This document shows positions 21,179-32,516 of a DNA stretch of 64,000 nt, one piece after another; positions within the stretch are counted from its first letter, which is position 1; every line of letters begins with the position of its first letter. A program made the position numbers and the translations under genes. Source of the DNA: Undaria pinnatifida (taxonomy: Eukaryota > Sar > Phaeophyceae > Laminariales > Alariaceae); the NCBI GenBank assembly GCA_012845835.1, contig JABAKD010000005.1, forward strand, positions 12,647,205-12,711,204, in the 5' to 3' direction. Below the pieces are notes generated by a model. The model was given only the letters and a program-made list of their open reading frames with translations, had not been told where the DNA came from and did not search any database.

Positions 21179-21727
21179 CTAATCTAGGTCGCCTCGAAAG
21201 TATTGGTCACCGGGGATCTCTCCTCGCCATGGATTCTGCTCGGAGAACTCAAGAAGAATCTTCGCGCCCCTTTTCAACCCAGAAAAATGATACCACGCGG
21301 GACCCATACTTCTTCTGTTGTTGTCGTCGGCTTTCCGCCGTGTACTTGTGCTGTCGGCTTTCCGGTTGTTCCTGTTGTTATTGCAGTCATCCCTATTAAT
21401 AACAAGATGTGGATACTCGGACGGTCTAAACGGCGGGGAGTATTGGCACGAGTAGTTTACAGCACGCAGTGATACGGTAAATAGATTCGAATTAATACGC
21501 ATTTGAACTGCCGTGAGATGCAAGTACGCAATAGTCGCCGAGAGAAAAGTTACAAACCACATATGTCGTACACATATCATGCCCCACCGGTGCGTTGGTG
21601 TAGATATAGGGTTCTTAAATACCTGGTACTGAAAATGATATGGTATAATACACCTGGTCGCAAAACATATGAAAAAAACTGCTAATAATATCAACACTAC
21701 GGCAAAAAAGGACTGGTATAAGACCAC
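21179..21727 (-). CDS. Open frame of 182 codons with N-terminal hydrophobic segment
   Basis: Begins MVLYQSFFAVVLILLAVFFI, a strongly hydrophobic stretch of about 25 residues that could be a signal anchor or membrane segment. The rest is polar, with an Asn/Arg-rich patch (about residues 113-140). No family is recognised. It is one of the longest frames in the window not made of simple repeat, but there is no sign of splice sites, conserved copy or neighbouring gene. A chance frame is at least as likely as a gene. Confidence 0.2.
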   Translation of the reverse strand: MVLYQSFFAVVLILLAVFFICFATRCIIPYHFQYQVFKNPISTPTHRWGMICVRHMWFVTFLSATIAYLHLTAVQMRINSNLFTVSLRAVNYSCQYSPPFRPSEYPHLVINRDDCNNNRNNRKADSTSTRRKADDNNRRSMGPAWYHFSGLKRGAKILLEFSEQNPWRGEIPGDQYFRGDLD

Positions 21728-22311
21728 ATATACGAACTAGTGCAACAGCCGTCTAGTCGGTCGTCTAGTAGTAATGTCATTGAGATCTTAAGGGGGAAAA
21801 TGTCCTGTTGTATTCTTGTACGCCCACACCAACCACCTGAAACAAGTATTGGATTACATGAGGTCTCCTCCACCATGGTCCAGCCTGCGGCCCTACGCAT
21901 CCTCCACTTCTAGCCCGTGCTCTTCCCCTCTCCCACTTGGCGACTGGGTCGACTATCTCACCCACTCGTTTTTTATATCTAACATACCAGCGTACCGGCG
22001 GCAAAACGTCTGAAAGGGAGCGGTAAATCGAAAAATGTCGGGTGTTTCGCCTTGCGCTGCCGCTTAAAGGCACGGGGGCCCTTTTGCTCAGCGCCCCCCC
22101 CCCAGGGGCACTGTTAGTGGTAGCCACCCGAATGCCATAATTGTTTCATACCAATTCAATACATAAATTAGCTTTCACCTTCGAGGCACCAGGTATGTAT
22201 GTAAACTATATTGATTGGTTTTGAAGGGAGACGATGATGGGGTATAATCAATTAGTTTCGATGTTGTTAGAGGGAGACGAGATATGATGCCTGGTACCGT
22301 GCAGTGTAAAC
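21728..22311. other. Unassigned sequence
   Basis: No recognisable gene; a 10-base C run lies at about 22092-22101. Confidence 0.4.
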
Positions 22312-22632
22312 CGGTCACCCCGATGGCGTATCAGGTTATTGTCCTTGAGCCTGGTATCGTTGGTCGGTTTCGTGGGTTCGAGTCCCCCCGAGTGCATATT
22401 ACTCGCATAAATTCGCTGGGGACTTTTTTTTGTGCACAAATTGACTTGCGGAAAGCGCGAGAGCGTGACTTAGCAACACTTGATGAAAAAACGGCGAGCA
22501 GTGGGATTGCTGAGCCCCACAAGTATGCGCGATGAAAATTGAAGGCAAGAACCGGGGGGGGGAAATGGACGACACACCTGTGACCACGGCTTGTCCAGAT
22601 GTTGGAGAGTGGAGAAGTGTGAATAAAAAAGG
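22312..22632 (+). mobile_element. S1 SINE copy, tail type A
   Basis: Head cggtcaccccgatggcgtat contains an A-box-like tggcgtatcagg, and a B-box ggttcgagtcccc lies about 50 bp later. Both fit a tRNA-derived internal promoter. The body matches 18650-18955 (ttgtgcacaaattgacttgc, gcagtgggattgctgag), and the tail reads gaccacggcttgtccaga. It is the best preserved head in the family. Confidence 0.8.
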
Positions 22633-24579
22633 TATACGATATAGTTTATATACGTTCCGTCTTCCGCTCCCGATCTGCCTGATGATGTCAACACCGCGCT
22701 CGCTGGTGATCGCTATGTGAACCTCGTACGAGTAACCGCTAGCATTTCGCAGCAGTATGGTCTAACAGCACACGTAGCTATGACAATGATCCTTTAAGAG
22801 CGAAGCGACGTTGGCTGCCATCGCGTTAACCCTCTTCTGCTGACACATGGACTGGGGCTACACTTCCTCTTGCTCCCTAGTATTCAATGCTGGCCACTAA
22901 ATTCGGTCCACATGTCTCACCCTTGCCAATTGTTTCGCCCAAACTAACGCAATCTCAGCCGACTGCGCAGTGGCAACATCGGCAACGGCTGTTGCATCGG
23001 GTCTCAAGCTTCGTCTGCCTAAACCGGCAGGGCGCAAGGAGCGGCGGACTTTGAGCCTTTGCCCACCCACCCGCTTCTGTGGCGGAAAAACTCTGGCGAA
23101 GCGGTAGTGTCAGCTGCACGTACGTACGCCATGCGCGATCTAGGTACCGAACCCAGGCGTCCTACCTGGTGGTCGACCTACCGCATGCCTGCCCCACAAA
23201 CCAGGACGTAAATACACAGCATCTTTATGTTACTGGGGAGCTTGATTTAATATCGCCATCTCTTAATATTAATAGCAGCAACGTGACGGAGCTAAGCACA
23301 AGTCGAAGAGATGCCGTGTGCCCAGGCAGGCCGTCGAGATTATATACTCCTTATTATATCGGTAGCGCAGACATTGCCACTTCGACTCCGGGCCGCTCCT
23401 ACCTACCTATCAGCGGAATTGGTACAAGGTACCTGGTATGTAACAACGACGTGGGACTATCTATGCCGTTACGAGTCGCGTGTGTACTTGCAGGCGGGGG
23501 GGGGGGGGGGGGGGGGGGGTCGCCAAACATTAGCGTGTGCAACAAACAAGCAAATGGTGCCGCCCATCCATAGAGCACCGACTCTGCGCGTGTGCGCTGT
23601 TATTAAAAGTGGGCGGGGGAGGGTCTCGCAAGGGGTTCGAATTGATGGTCTTTGCGGTTATATAGTTCATCACCTGCACGAACATGAGCCATGAGTTCAC
23701 TCTGTTTGCGTTCTGCACTACTTACTTCGACATCGATCGGGTGTATCGGCAACCTATACCCGCACAGTTACCCTCTCCATCACGCATCCATGCGGTATCT
23801 CCATCAGACGAAAGAAGGACGTTGTCGGTTGCGGCTCTATGGCATCACGGTGTCAACGATAGATATTTAGCAACGGCAGCGACCATACCGCAGTGTCAAA
23901 ACCAGTGGCTTAGACGGAGCACCTCCTTGGCAGCGGCACAGCGGTATTGCATGCAAGCCACAGCCAAAACACAAGTACAACACAGCGGCATCCATAAAGG
24001 TGGTGCCGCGGCGTCAGCTTCGAGACCGCCGTATAGCAAACACAACGGTGCGGCTACAATCACTTGGGTCTCAGCAGTCGCGGTGTGTGTAGTATTCCTC
24101 ACTAAGAACCAGCGGAAGCTGTGTGTAGAAGCCGAGCGGTAGAAGAAGCCGCCGACGCCACGTTGCGGATATAGCTCTCGTTATTATGAATGCACAGCCT
24201 TAGACTATAGCCAGTTGCTGTTTTATGGAGGACTGAGGACTGAGTCGAAGTTTATCCACTACGCCGCACACAATATATTATGCGCAGAATTGACTGATGA
24301 TGATGATGTCGCCTGATTGCAAACATGATCAGGAAGGAGGAGATAATATAACACGCATGATTATGTGATACTATAAGATTGGCAATGCAATTGAAACTAC
24401 TATATACTCCGTATAAACTACTCGCGTAGCTATATATGCCAAATAATAACACGAACACGCGTAACACGACCATAGGATAGACTACTACACGAAAAAGACT
24501 ATAATTTAATACTGCAAGTTAAACCGCAGCACATCTCCCCTGCCTACGGGGACATTTTCGATTCTTATTTTTTAATTTT
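22633..24579. other. Unassigned, with 24-base G run
   Basis: A homopolymer of G spans about 23496-23519. Plus-strand open frames at 23079-23573 (164 codons, spanning the G run) and 23684-24142 (152 codons) have no recognisable domain, no second copy in the window and no splice context that I can defend. I treat them as unsupported. Confidence 0.4.
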
Positions 24580-24975
24580 CACTTTTTCTATTTCCAGCTT
24601 CCGGACAACAAGTCGGGCATGGTCACAGGTGTCGTCCCGCTCTTCTCCCCGCCCCGGTACGTGCCTTCGTTTCTGTCGCGCAGAGGGTTCAGCAGTCCCA
24701 ACGCTCGTCGGTTTTCATCGAAGAAGTTTGCTAATTCATGCTCTCTAGCGAGATGTAACCTCTCCCGGGGGAGCTTGGATCTTCTTCGATCTTGAGGTTG
24801 GTTGCGGCTAGGGTTCGGGCCAGGCTTTGTAGGCGTGCACACGCGTGCTTTTTGAGATATCGCCTGTTGTGCAAGAAAAAAACCAGGGGCACTGCATGCA
24901 TGCCTAGTCTAATACCTGCACGCACACAATGCGGATCACACCCCACCAAGCTGACACGTGATACTGCCAAGGCTT
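24580..24975 (-). mobile_element. S1 SINE copy, interrupted
   Basis: On the minus strand 24725-24590 carries the S1 body and tail: gatgaaaaccgacgagcg, gggactgctgaaccctc, and ggcacgtaccggggcgggga. A head-proximal part (tttttttcttgcacaac) lies at about 24870-24895. Roughly 100 bp between them does not align, so the copy is interrupted or rearranged. Confidence 0.6.
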
Positions 24976-25215
24976 GAAAACCGTTTCCCCACTCCCAACG
25001 AAGGGGCGGCAGTATCCATGTATCGGGCGACAAGTCGTCGGTGATTGACCGCGCCACCCGATCGATGTGGAGAAAAGGATTTAGATACACACATCATACG
25101 TACATACGCATTGAAATTGTAGATTTGGTCCCCAACAACAGGGGATACCAGGAAGAGTAGACCCGCTCCTCGGCGAGGCGGTATTCAGGATGGTGTGTGT
25201 TTACTGGGTGGGAGA

Positions 25216-25216
25216 A

Positions 25217-25270
<54 letters not shown>

Positions 25271-25404
25271 CAGTAGTAGTAGCAGTAGCAGTAGCAGTAG
25301 TAGTATCAGTAGCAGCAGTAGTAGCAGCAGTAGTAGCAGTAGCAGCAGTAGCAGCAGTAGTAGTAGCAATAGCAGCAGTAGCAGTAGTAGCAGCAGCAGT
25401 AGTC

Positions 25405-25462
<58 letters not shown>

Positions 25463-25499
25463 CAGTAGTAGTAGTAGTAGTAGTAGTAGTAGAAGAAGA
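25216..25499 (+). repeat. (TAG)n microsatellite, 284 bp
   Basis: Nearly pure TAG/CAG triplets. Long poly-Leu, poly-Ser and poly-Val frames on both strands come from this array and are not genes. Confidence 0.95.
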
Positions 25500-25804
25500 A
25501 TAGGCTCAATAGCGCCACTACGACTAAATACTATGCTACTACTACGACAACTTTTGAGTGTACACGTGGTCAAGTACTACATCATCACGTGTTTACAACA
25601 AGAAATTAAGCGGGGATGGTTGTGTTTGTTTTACTTACATACTCTGGTACAAATAGACGACGCAACGGCATACTTGTGACCTGTTTCTGAGTCTTCTTCC
25701 GTCGCCAAAATTACGCAAGCGAGAGTTGGCAAACATATATGTATCTCTATTAGACTAGAAGACTAGTCCAGTCTATTTACACATACATGTGCATAGACTA
25801 CTTT

Positions 25805-25925
25805 TTTATGAAACTCGATGTGCAGAGGAGGGATTGTGGAACCCCAATGGCGATGCACACGAAGGCACAAACCGGGGTGCACAAAGGAAGACGCCTATGA
25901 TGCCCAGACGGTTGGTGGAGCCAAA
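25805..25925 (+). mobile_element. S1 SINE fragment, tail type A
   Basis: atgaaactcgatgtgcagag, gattgtggaacccc and cacgaaggcacaaaccgggg align with the body-to-tail segment of the 24.6-kb copy. The head is missing. Confidence 0.55.
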
Positions 25926-27225
25926 AAAAAAATGGTTCCGAGGGGTTGAGCCGTTCCAAAGTAAAGGTGATAATAGGCTGTGATGGTATAATATTTAGAC
26001 TAATAATAGTAGCAGAGCTCAACGACAAAAAACGAGTAATATTACTACCTATTACTATGCGATTCCTTGCTCAAAACGTCTCACTAGACCAGGCATCGTA
26101 CATGCCCCTAGAACGTAGGCAGGCTAAACGACTCACTGAACCATTATCTGCCTACTACTACGCACAGCAGAGAGCTATGACGTAATGCATTTTCTGCAGA
26201 TCATGAGACAACCCACATCCTGTCACACCTTGTCGATAGCTCACACTTCTACCATGTAGAAGAGTACTCCGCAATAACACCTACTAATACCGCTTGTGGG
26301 GTAACCCCTCCCTCCCTCCCTCACGTATGTTATAATACCTGTCGTACCTCTGGTGTGTGGTATATTTTTGGGTCCTAATCGCCGTTCGATCTGCTTCGCA
26401 TCTACATTTTGGGCACCCTCATGCCATGAACGTACTACTACTCATCGAACCCACTCTCTGGATACCGGTACACCCCATACACCAATAATAATACACGTTG
26501 GATAAAGCCAAGAAGAGCTACGACGAATGGGGATTCTCAACTCTCACTTTATTATTGTGCAGAGACGAGACGATCAGAAAAGGTGGCTGGGTGCTCCTGC
26601 TCTCAATGATGGCGACGATGAGGATGATAGCATTGCAGCGGAGTCTGGTGGTGGTACGTACCGGTCTCCGCCATGCGCCTGCGGTCCTCTGTCCCCCGTC
26701 CGCGCATCCATTTTCAACCACCACCATCTCCACCTCCACAAAGAAAACGCACGTCTAATAATATTTGCGGTGCTCTGTAGCATTTACTGTGTTCTGTATG
26801 TAGTATGTAGACTACAGAGTTGTCAATACTGCAACACGGTGTATATGTATATAGACTATGTATATATGTATGCCATATGCCATACCACAAAATACATGGT
26901 TGGCCTTCAGCTTATTTGATCTCGCGTCCTATTGATAATTTATTATTCGGAGCATGTTGTCGGTCACTTTCATTGGATACCTCCTCCTCTTGTTGTCGGC
27001 AATTCTTGTGCGCGTTATTTTGTATATATTATTATAATATAGTACTCGTTTAAACTCCGACAAGGACAATTAAGGCAATGCGCCTACAATACAGGTTACT
27101 GTTATATGTGGTTAACAGATTCGATTTATTATACTCGACTCAATAAATTACATAAATAACCTACACAACAATGAATGTCGTGCCTAAAGTGCACGCATGA
27201 GCGCCCGCATAGATAGTCGCATAAC
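25926..27225. other. Unassigned sequence
   Basis: No recognisable gene. AT-rich around 26800-27200. Overlapping frames at 26498-26919 lack domains. Confidence 0.4.
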
Positions 27226-27720
27226 TATATTATAAAAATTAAAATACGCTCAAGCTAGCTGTGAGATCGAATATTTTGTCGAAACTCATCTTTCTTTGCA
27301 AGCTGTGTGTGATACTCCGATCGCGGGTTTTACGGGTTGTTGTGTGTCCTCATTAAGGATATAGGTCGGCGACTCACCTTGCAACTACAGTGTAGCTATC
27401 ACGGTCAACAGGGTGATGTTAATCAATCTGTGCGCGGAAACTATAAAACCCGTTTCTGAGGGGGACAAAATCTGACAGCTGTGACTGTGGAAGGAAATGC
27501 ATCAGTTTATCAAGTGGATCCTGTTCGAATAACCGGCGAGGGGAGGGCGGAGTTTTGAAGGGCGTGGGGGCCTGATTTTGATCAAAAGGGGGGCAGGAGG
27601 GGGGGCGGGGGGGAGGGACAGGTGGGGCAGCGCAATTTGTGCGTGGAAACTATAAATCCTTCTTGTGGGGGAGGGGTGGCGGGGGGGGGGGGGGGGGGGG
27701 GGGGGGGGCTTTAGGTCGCA
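27226..27720 (+). repeat. R1 dispersed repeat, forward copy with G tract
   Basis: Carries the full order of R1 landmarks: the tattataaaaattaaaatac end, gatactccgatcgcggg, tgtcctcattaaggatatag, tcaacagggtgatgtt, gggggacaaaatctgacagc, catcagtttatcaagtg, ttgatcaaaagggggg, then a second tggaaactataaatcc block and a perfect G run at 27681-27708. Confidence 0.85.
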
Positions 27721-27825
27721 TAGATGTAGGGGTTTGCTATACGCGTGGTGCTAGGTCTAGGCGATGGTGCGGGTGGTGGGGAAGGAGGGGTCGTACTATA
27801 TTTATTCGGCGTATTATATCATGTA

Positions 27826-28150
27826 AATAAGAATATAATCCGGCTGTGAGATCGAATATTTTGTCCAAACTCATATTTGCAAGCTGTGTGTGATACTCCG
27901 ATCGCGCGCATTACTAGGTGTGTGTCCTCATTAAGGATATAGGTCGGCGACCCCCCTTGGAAATACAGCAGTTGTGTAGCTTGTACCAGGGTCAACAGGG
28001 TGATGTTAGTCAGTCTGTACACGGAAACTATAAAACCCATTTATTTTTGAGGGGGACAAAATATGACAGCTAGCTGTGGAAAGAAATGCATCAGTTTATC
28101 AAGTGTATCCTGTAAATCGTATAACCGGTGAGGAGAGGGCGGCGTTTTTA
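27826..28150 (+). repeat. R1 dispersed repeat, forward copy
   Basis: Restarts the R1 sequence only about 110 bp after the previous copy ends: ctgtgagatcgaatattttg, tcctcattaaggatataggt, gtcaacagggtgatgttagt, gggggacaaaatatgacag. It stops before the G tract. Confidence 0.85.
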
Positions 28151-28186
28151 CGGGCGTATGTTAATGTATTAGACTAGTAGTGGGGG

Positions 28187-28485
28187 GTATTAGTCCGTTT
28201 GACCACTTGCGAAAAAAGGTTAACCAATACGTAGCTTACCCAAACTAAGCCTTATAACACTCCCCTCCCCTGAAACGGCGGGATAGCAGGTCGGCCGGAT
28301 ATACGGGCGGACCTGTCAATTATCCAAGCAGTTCCATTTCCTGGGTATACCGGGGAGAGAATTTTTCAAGTTCGACATGCATGGGGAAAGTCTGAAAAGG
28401 TTTATTCGTAGGTAGATAGATGTGGGATTTGAACCCACGACCCAAAAAAAACATGGTCTGTCGACGACGCCATTTGTTAAGGAAT
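28187..28485 (-). mobile_element. S2 tRNA-like repeat copy
   Basis: On the minus strand it contains the tRNA T-arm-like gtgggttcaaatcccac, with a B-box ggttcaaatcc, and before it caaatggcgtcgtcgacag, an A-box candidate. It also has tgaaacggcgggatagcagg-side motifs and the terminal sequence ggtcaaacggactaatacc. Matches 32517-32880 and 33068-33330. An RNA polymerase III-transcribed SINE is the simplest reading. Confidence 0.75.
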
Positions 28486-28752
28486 AGGGTGGGGACACAG
28501 AGTGCCCCCTCCCTGCAGGTTTGCCAATTGAGCAGGTCCTCGGAGAATGCTCACTTTTTTTTTGCCTTCGTAGAGACGTAGCTTTTTTATTCGATTCCAC
28601 CAGAGCCCCGGATAGCTTCTGAGATCTGAGGCACGTGCCTCCGATCTATTTCCTAAATTTCCCGAATGAATATGAAACGCCAACCTTATCATATATATGA
28701 CATACGATACCCATCCAAATGATCTCATATTCGGATAATTACAGGCCTTTCG
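28486..28752 (+). repeat. R3 dispersed repeat
   Basis: Matches 32030-32255 in the same orientation: gacacagagtgccccct, ttgccaattgagcaggtcct, ccttcgtagag, cacgtgcctccgatc-flanked core, gccaaccttatcata, acccatccaaatgatctca, ttacaggcctttcga. It abuts the S2 copy exactly, so one may have inserted beside or into the other. Confidence 0.8.
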
Positions 28753-28860
28753 ATCGAGTAGAGTTGTGCCCCGGCCTCAGAATTCTGGACCGGGTACCCG
28801 GCCCGGTTTTGAGGGATTCAGACTGGCCCGGCCCGGGTACCCGGGTACCCGGGCTATCAT
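28753..28860 (+). repeat. Cluster of ccgggtacccgg palindromes
   Basis: Contains accgggtacccggcccgg and, further on, cggcccgggtacccgggtac. The leading gtagagttgtgccccggc is repeated in inverse at about 30378-30396. Strong secondary structure is expected. Confidence 0.8.
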
Positions 28861-29089
28861 ACCGTATTTACCCCCCCCGCGCTTGCTTTTTTTACCGGCC
28901 TGGAAGCGGAAAGGTACTCAAACGACGTGGTAAGGAGGTAGGTGGGAGAAGAAGACTCGATTTTGTCTCTTACTGTACGATGAGTCTTGACAAATAACAG
29001 CAGAAGAAGGCAAGGGGGGTGGATATCTCTACTTTGTGGCAAAGTGAAAAGAACGTAGGTTAGACCGGGTTTTGTTTTCGTTGATACAT

Positions 29090-29705
29090 ACATGATTGTA
29101 CGACTTACCCCAGGATATACATGATAAACTGATGTATTACTTCCAAAACCGTCACATTTATCCCCTCAAAATAATGTATAGTTTCCAGGCACATATATAT
29201 TGAGCTGCCCCCCCCGCCCCCCCCCCCCCGCCCCCAATAATATACTGGTGCCAAAACCGTCAGATTTATCCTCTCGAAAGGATTTATAGCTTACATGCAC
29301 AAATTGCCCCCTTTCCCCCCCCCCCCCCCCCCTCCAAACCCGCTCGCTTTTGATCAAAACCAGGCCCCCACGTCCTTCAAAACTCCGCCCCACCCCCCTC
29401 ACCGGTTATTCGACTTACAAGGTTTACTTGATATAAGGATACATTTCCCTTCACAGCTAGCTGTCAGATTTTGTCCCCCTCAGAAACGGGTTTTATAGTT
29501 TCCGCGCACAGACTGACTAAAATCATCCTGTTGACCCTGATAGCTACACTGTAGTTGTAAGGGGAGTCGCCGACCTATATCCTTAATGAGGACACACAAC
29601 TCGTAATGCGCGCGATCGGAGTATCGCACACAGCTTGCAAAGATGAGTTTCGACGAAATCTTCGATCTCACAGCTGGAGTGTATTTTCATTTTTTATAAT
29701 AATAC
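29090..29705 (-). repeat. R1 dispersed repeat, long reverse copy
   Basis: The fullest reverse copy. It runs from ttgtacgacttac through two C-rich tracts (about 29208-29230 and 29318-29333), ttttgatcaaaac, gtcagattttgtcccc, gtttccgcgcacagactga, atcctgttgaccctg, atccttaatgaggacacaca, gcgcgatcggagtatc to ctcacagctggagtgta and an AT-rich end. The first half repeats parts of the second, as in 1665-2110. 28861-29089 between R1 and the palindromes is unassigned. Confidence 0.85.
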
Positions 29706-30260
29706 ATGATACTGACCTGTGATACTGCTGTAATACCCTTGTTGCCCATTATTGCGCTCGTCATCAGCAAAATCCTACTCCGAGGACGATTGTTCGAATT
29801 TCATGCGACAAATCCCGTCACCGACAGACAGCAGAGGAGAATATAATGTATATTGGTGCTGGGGAAACATTGGCCCACACGCCCACACCGTACCTATCGA
29901 AACAGATGAACAGACATCGCTCCTCCCTCTCTCCTATACAATATCAACTATCAAGCCCGCACGGGAAAACCATTGTGTTCGATCTATTTCAGCCACCCCC
30001 CCGTTTCTCCGATATATATCAGCAAGATCGAGGGAGACTTCTGAATTATGTTCTGGGTTCTGCATTGACAACCAAGAAGCCAAGAAATGAAAACACGCAA
30101 AGTATGCCAGCTACTCTGCTAGACATCGGGCAAGTGTTTCGTGTTGGAACAATTCAAACACCGAACCTCGGTCAACAACTCAGGTAAGAGTATCGTGTGT
30201 GTTGTGTGTTGGGTATCTTGTTGTGCTGTGTGCAGCAAGTTTTCAGGGGCTCCGTATATT
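29706..30260. other. Unassigned sequence
   Basis: Two overlapping plus-strand frames of about 112 codons (29752-30187) have no recognisable domain. Nothing else seen. Confidence 0.4.
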
Positions 30261-30405
30261 ATAGTAGAACCGGGTACCCGGGGCACAGATACCCGCGGGT
30301 CGCAGACTTGGACCGGTCCGGTTCCGGTCCCGGCCGGGCCGGGTACCCGGCACCAGGTACCCGGTTCTCGCCGAGCCGGGGCACAACTCTACTTTCGAGG
30401 CCGTA
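30261..30405 (-). repeat. Inverted copy of the palindrome cluster
   Basis: aaccgggtacccgggg, cggccgggccgggtacccgg and gagccggggcacaactctac mirror 28753-28860 on the opposite strand. 30406-30664 is unassigned. Confidence 0.75.
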
Positions 30406-30664
30406 TCTGCCTGGTAGTAGTGTTTATTACTCTGGCAGATTTTCATTTTATGTGGGGAGTTTGAACAAGAGGGATCGGGGGGCGGGGGGGATGAATTGGA
30501 GCTACGGCATGATTGGCTAAAAAAATAATAATGAGGTGATATCAACTGCCTGGTAGTGTTTGTTATTCTAGCAGATTTGATGTTAAGTGTGGTATACAAC
30601 AAAAAAAATCAGGTGTGGTATATATATGGTGAAATAACAGTACTATTTATTCTACTGTATTTAT

Positions 30665-31260
30665 TACTACGTATATGATGAAAATTAAATTACACTCCAG
30701 CTGTGAGATCGAATATTTTGTCGAAACTCATCTTTCTTTGCAAGCTGTGTGTGATACTCCGATCGCGCGTATTACGGGTTGTGTGTCCTCATTGAGGATA
30801 TAGGTCGGCGACTCCCCTTGCAACTACAGTGTAGCTATCAGGGTCAACAGGGTGATGTTAGGCAGTCTGCGCGCGGAAACTATAAAAAACCCGTTTCTGA
30901 GGGGGACAAAATCTGACAGCTGTGTGTGGAAGGAAATGCATCAGTTTATCAAATGAATCCTGTGAGTCGAATATCCGGTGAGGGGAGGGCGGAGTTTTTA
31001 ACGACGTGGGGGGCTGATTTTGATCAAAAGGGGGGCGGGAGGGGGGAATGGGGGGGAGGGGACGGGTAGGGCAGGTCTGTTTGTGCGTGGAAACTATAAA
31101 TATTTCTTGTTGTGGGGGAGGGGGAGGAATGTGGCGGGGGGGGGGCCGGGGGCGGGGGGGGAGGGCTTTAGATCGCATAGATGTAGGGGTTGGCTATACG
31201 CGTGGTGCTAGGTCTAGGCGATGGCGCCGGTGGTGGGTGAAGGAGGGGGCGTTGGGGACG
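30665..31260 (+). repeat. R1 dispersed repeat, long forward copy
   Basis: Full order of landmarks from aaattacactccagctgtg to the G-rich tract around 31018-31165, including ttgatcaaaagggggg and the second ggaaactataaatat block. Closest to 27226-27720. Confidence 0.85.
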
Positions 31261-31284
31261 AGGGTGGGTGGGAATTGCAGCAAT

Positions 31285-31870
31285 ACTAGAAAAAATGAAA
31301 AAATACACTTCCGCTGTGAGATCGACCAAAAAGTGTTTTTGATTAACACTCAGTTTTGCAAGCTGCGTGCGACACTTCGATATCGCGTGTTACGGGGTGT
31401 GTACACCCTCGTGAAGGATACAGGTCGGTGACTCCCCTGCGAATGCCAGGGTTGAGAGGACTAAGACGTTTAACCTTGTTCTGCGCACGGAAACTGTATA
31501 ATAACCCGAATTGAGGGGGACAAAACCAGACGTCATCATGATCTATCTATCTGTGGAATTCAGTGTGCATGAAACAACAAGTAAGTGTTCTAGAAAGTGT
31601 TTGAGTTGACTTTGGACTGGGCTACCTGCAATTATTGGGTTTATCGGGTTCGTACGTAAATTCTTGTATATATAATGGTAAATATAGGAGTGGGCTACCT
31701 GCAATTGGGTCTACCGGGTTCGTACGTAAATTCTTGTATCTATGGTAGATATACCTGCTGGTATGTCTATATATACCAGGTATATTGGTATATATCACAC
31801 ACAGACAGCTTGCAAAGATGAGTTTCGACAAAATATTCGATCTCACAGCTGGAGTCTATTTTTATTTTTA
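31285..31870. repeat. Diverged R1 with inverted ends
   Basis: Starts aaaaaatacacttccgctgt in forward orientation and ends ctcacagctggagtctattt in reverse orientation, giving a 585-bp element with inverted termini of about 30 bp. The left part (gacacttcgatatcgcgtg, ggtcggtgactcccctgc) is more diverged than other R1 copies, while the right end is close to consensus. An 80-bp duplication lies inside (gggctacctgcaatt...cgtacgtaaattcttgta, at about 31620 and 31692). Confidence 0.7.
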
Positions 31871-32029
31871 TACTATACGATACCACAGGTGCGAATATAA
31901 TGTCACTCTAACTCTCATGCTCCGCCGTATATTATTATTGGTGTAGGCCGACGACATCTTCCACAAGAAAGTGAAAGAAATTCGTAATGATTATAGATCC
32001 TGCCGTCAACGCCACATACATGTTAAATT

Positions 32030-32255
32030 AAAGGGTGGGGGACACAGAGTGCCCCCTGCAGGTCTGCCAATTGAGCAGGTCCTCGGAGAGTACTCACTTT
32101 CGTTCCTTCGTAGAGGTGAAGCTTTATTCGTTTCCACCAGAGCCCGGGATAGCTTCCGAGATCGACTTTCCCGAATATAAACCGCCAACCTTATCATACG
32201 AAACCCATCCAAATGATCTCAAATTCGGATAATATAATTACAGGCCTTTCGAGGC
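32030..32255 (+). repeat. R3 dispersed repeat
   Basis: Second copy of the 28486-28752 repeat. It is shorter by about 40 bp, lacking the cacgtgcctccgatct segment. 31871-32029 and 32256-32516 are unassigned. Confidence 0.8.
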
Positions 32256-32516
32256 CGTATCTTAACACTACACATAGGAGCCACCGGGGTCGCCGGCACG
32301 CCGGCAGTGTATAATAACCAGTACTTGGCAGAGCTTACCAATTTTTCGAGACGATGGTTGACGCACACTGTTGTACGAGACGAAGCAGGTTTCACCCCAC
32401 ATTGATTGCTTAGTTGCGTTTTATTGGGTGAGGGTTAGGGTATATATACCAGGTACCAGGTATAATTTAAAGAGTATGTCAACCGTTTCCTCGAAAAAAA
32501 AGCGGTAAGGTAACCT

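Noticed and set aside
25094-25679. Long poly-Leu, poly-Ser and poly-Val frames
   Set aside because: Translations of the TAG microsatellite on both strands; no non-repetitive coding part.
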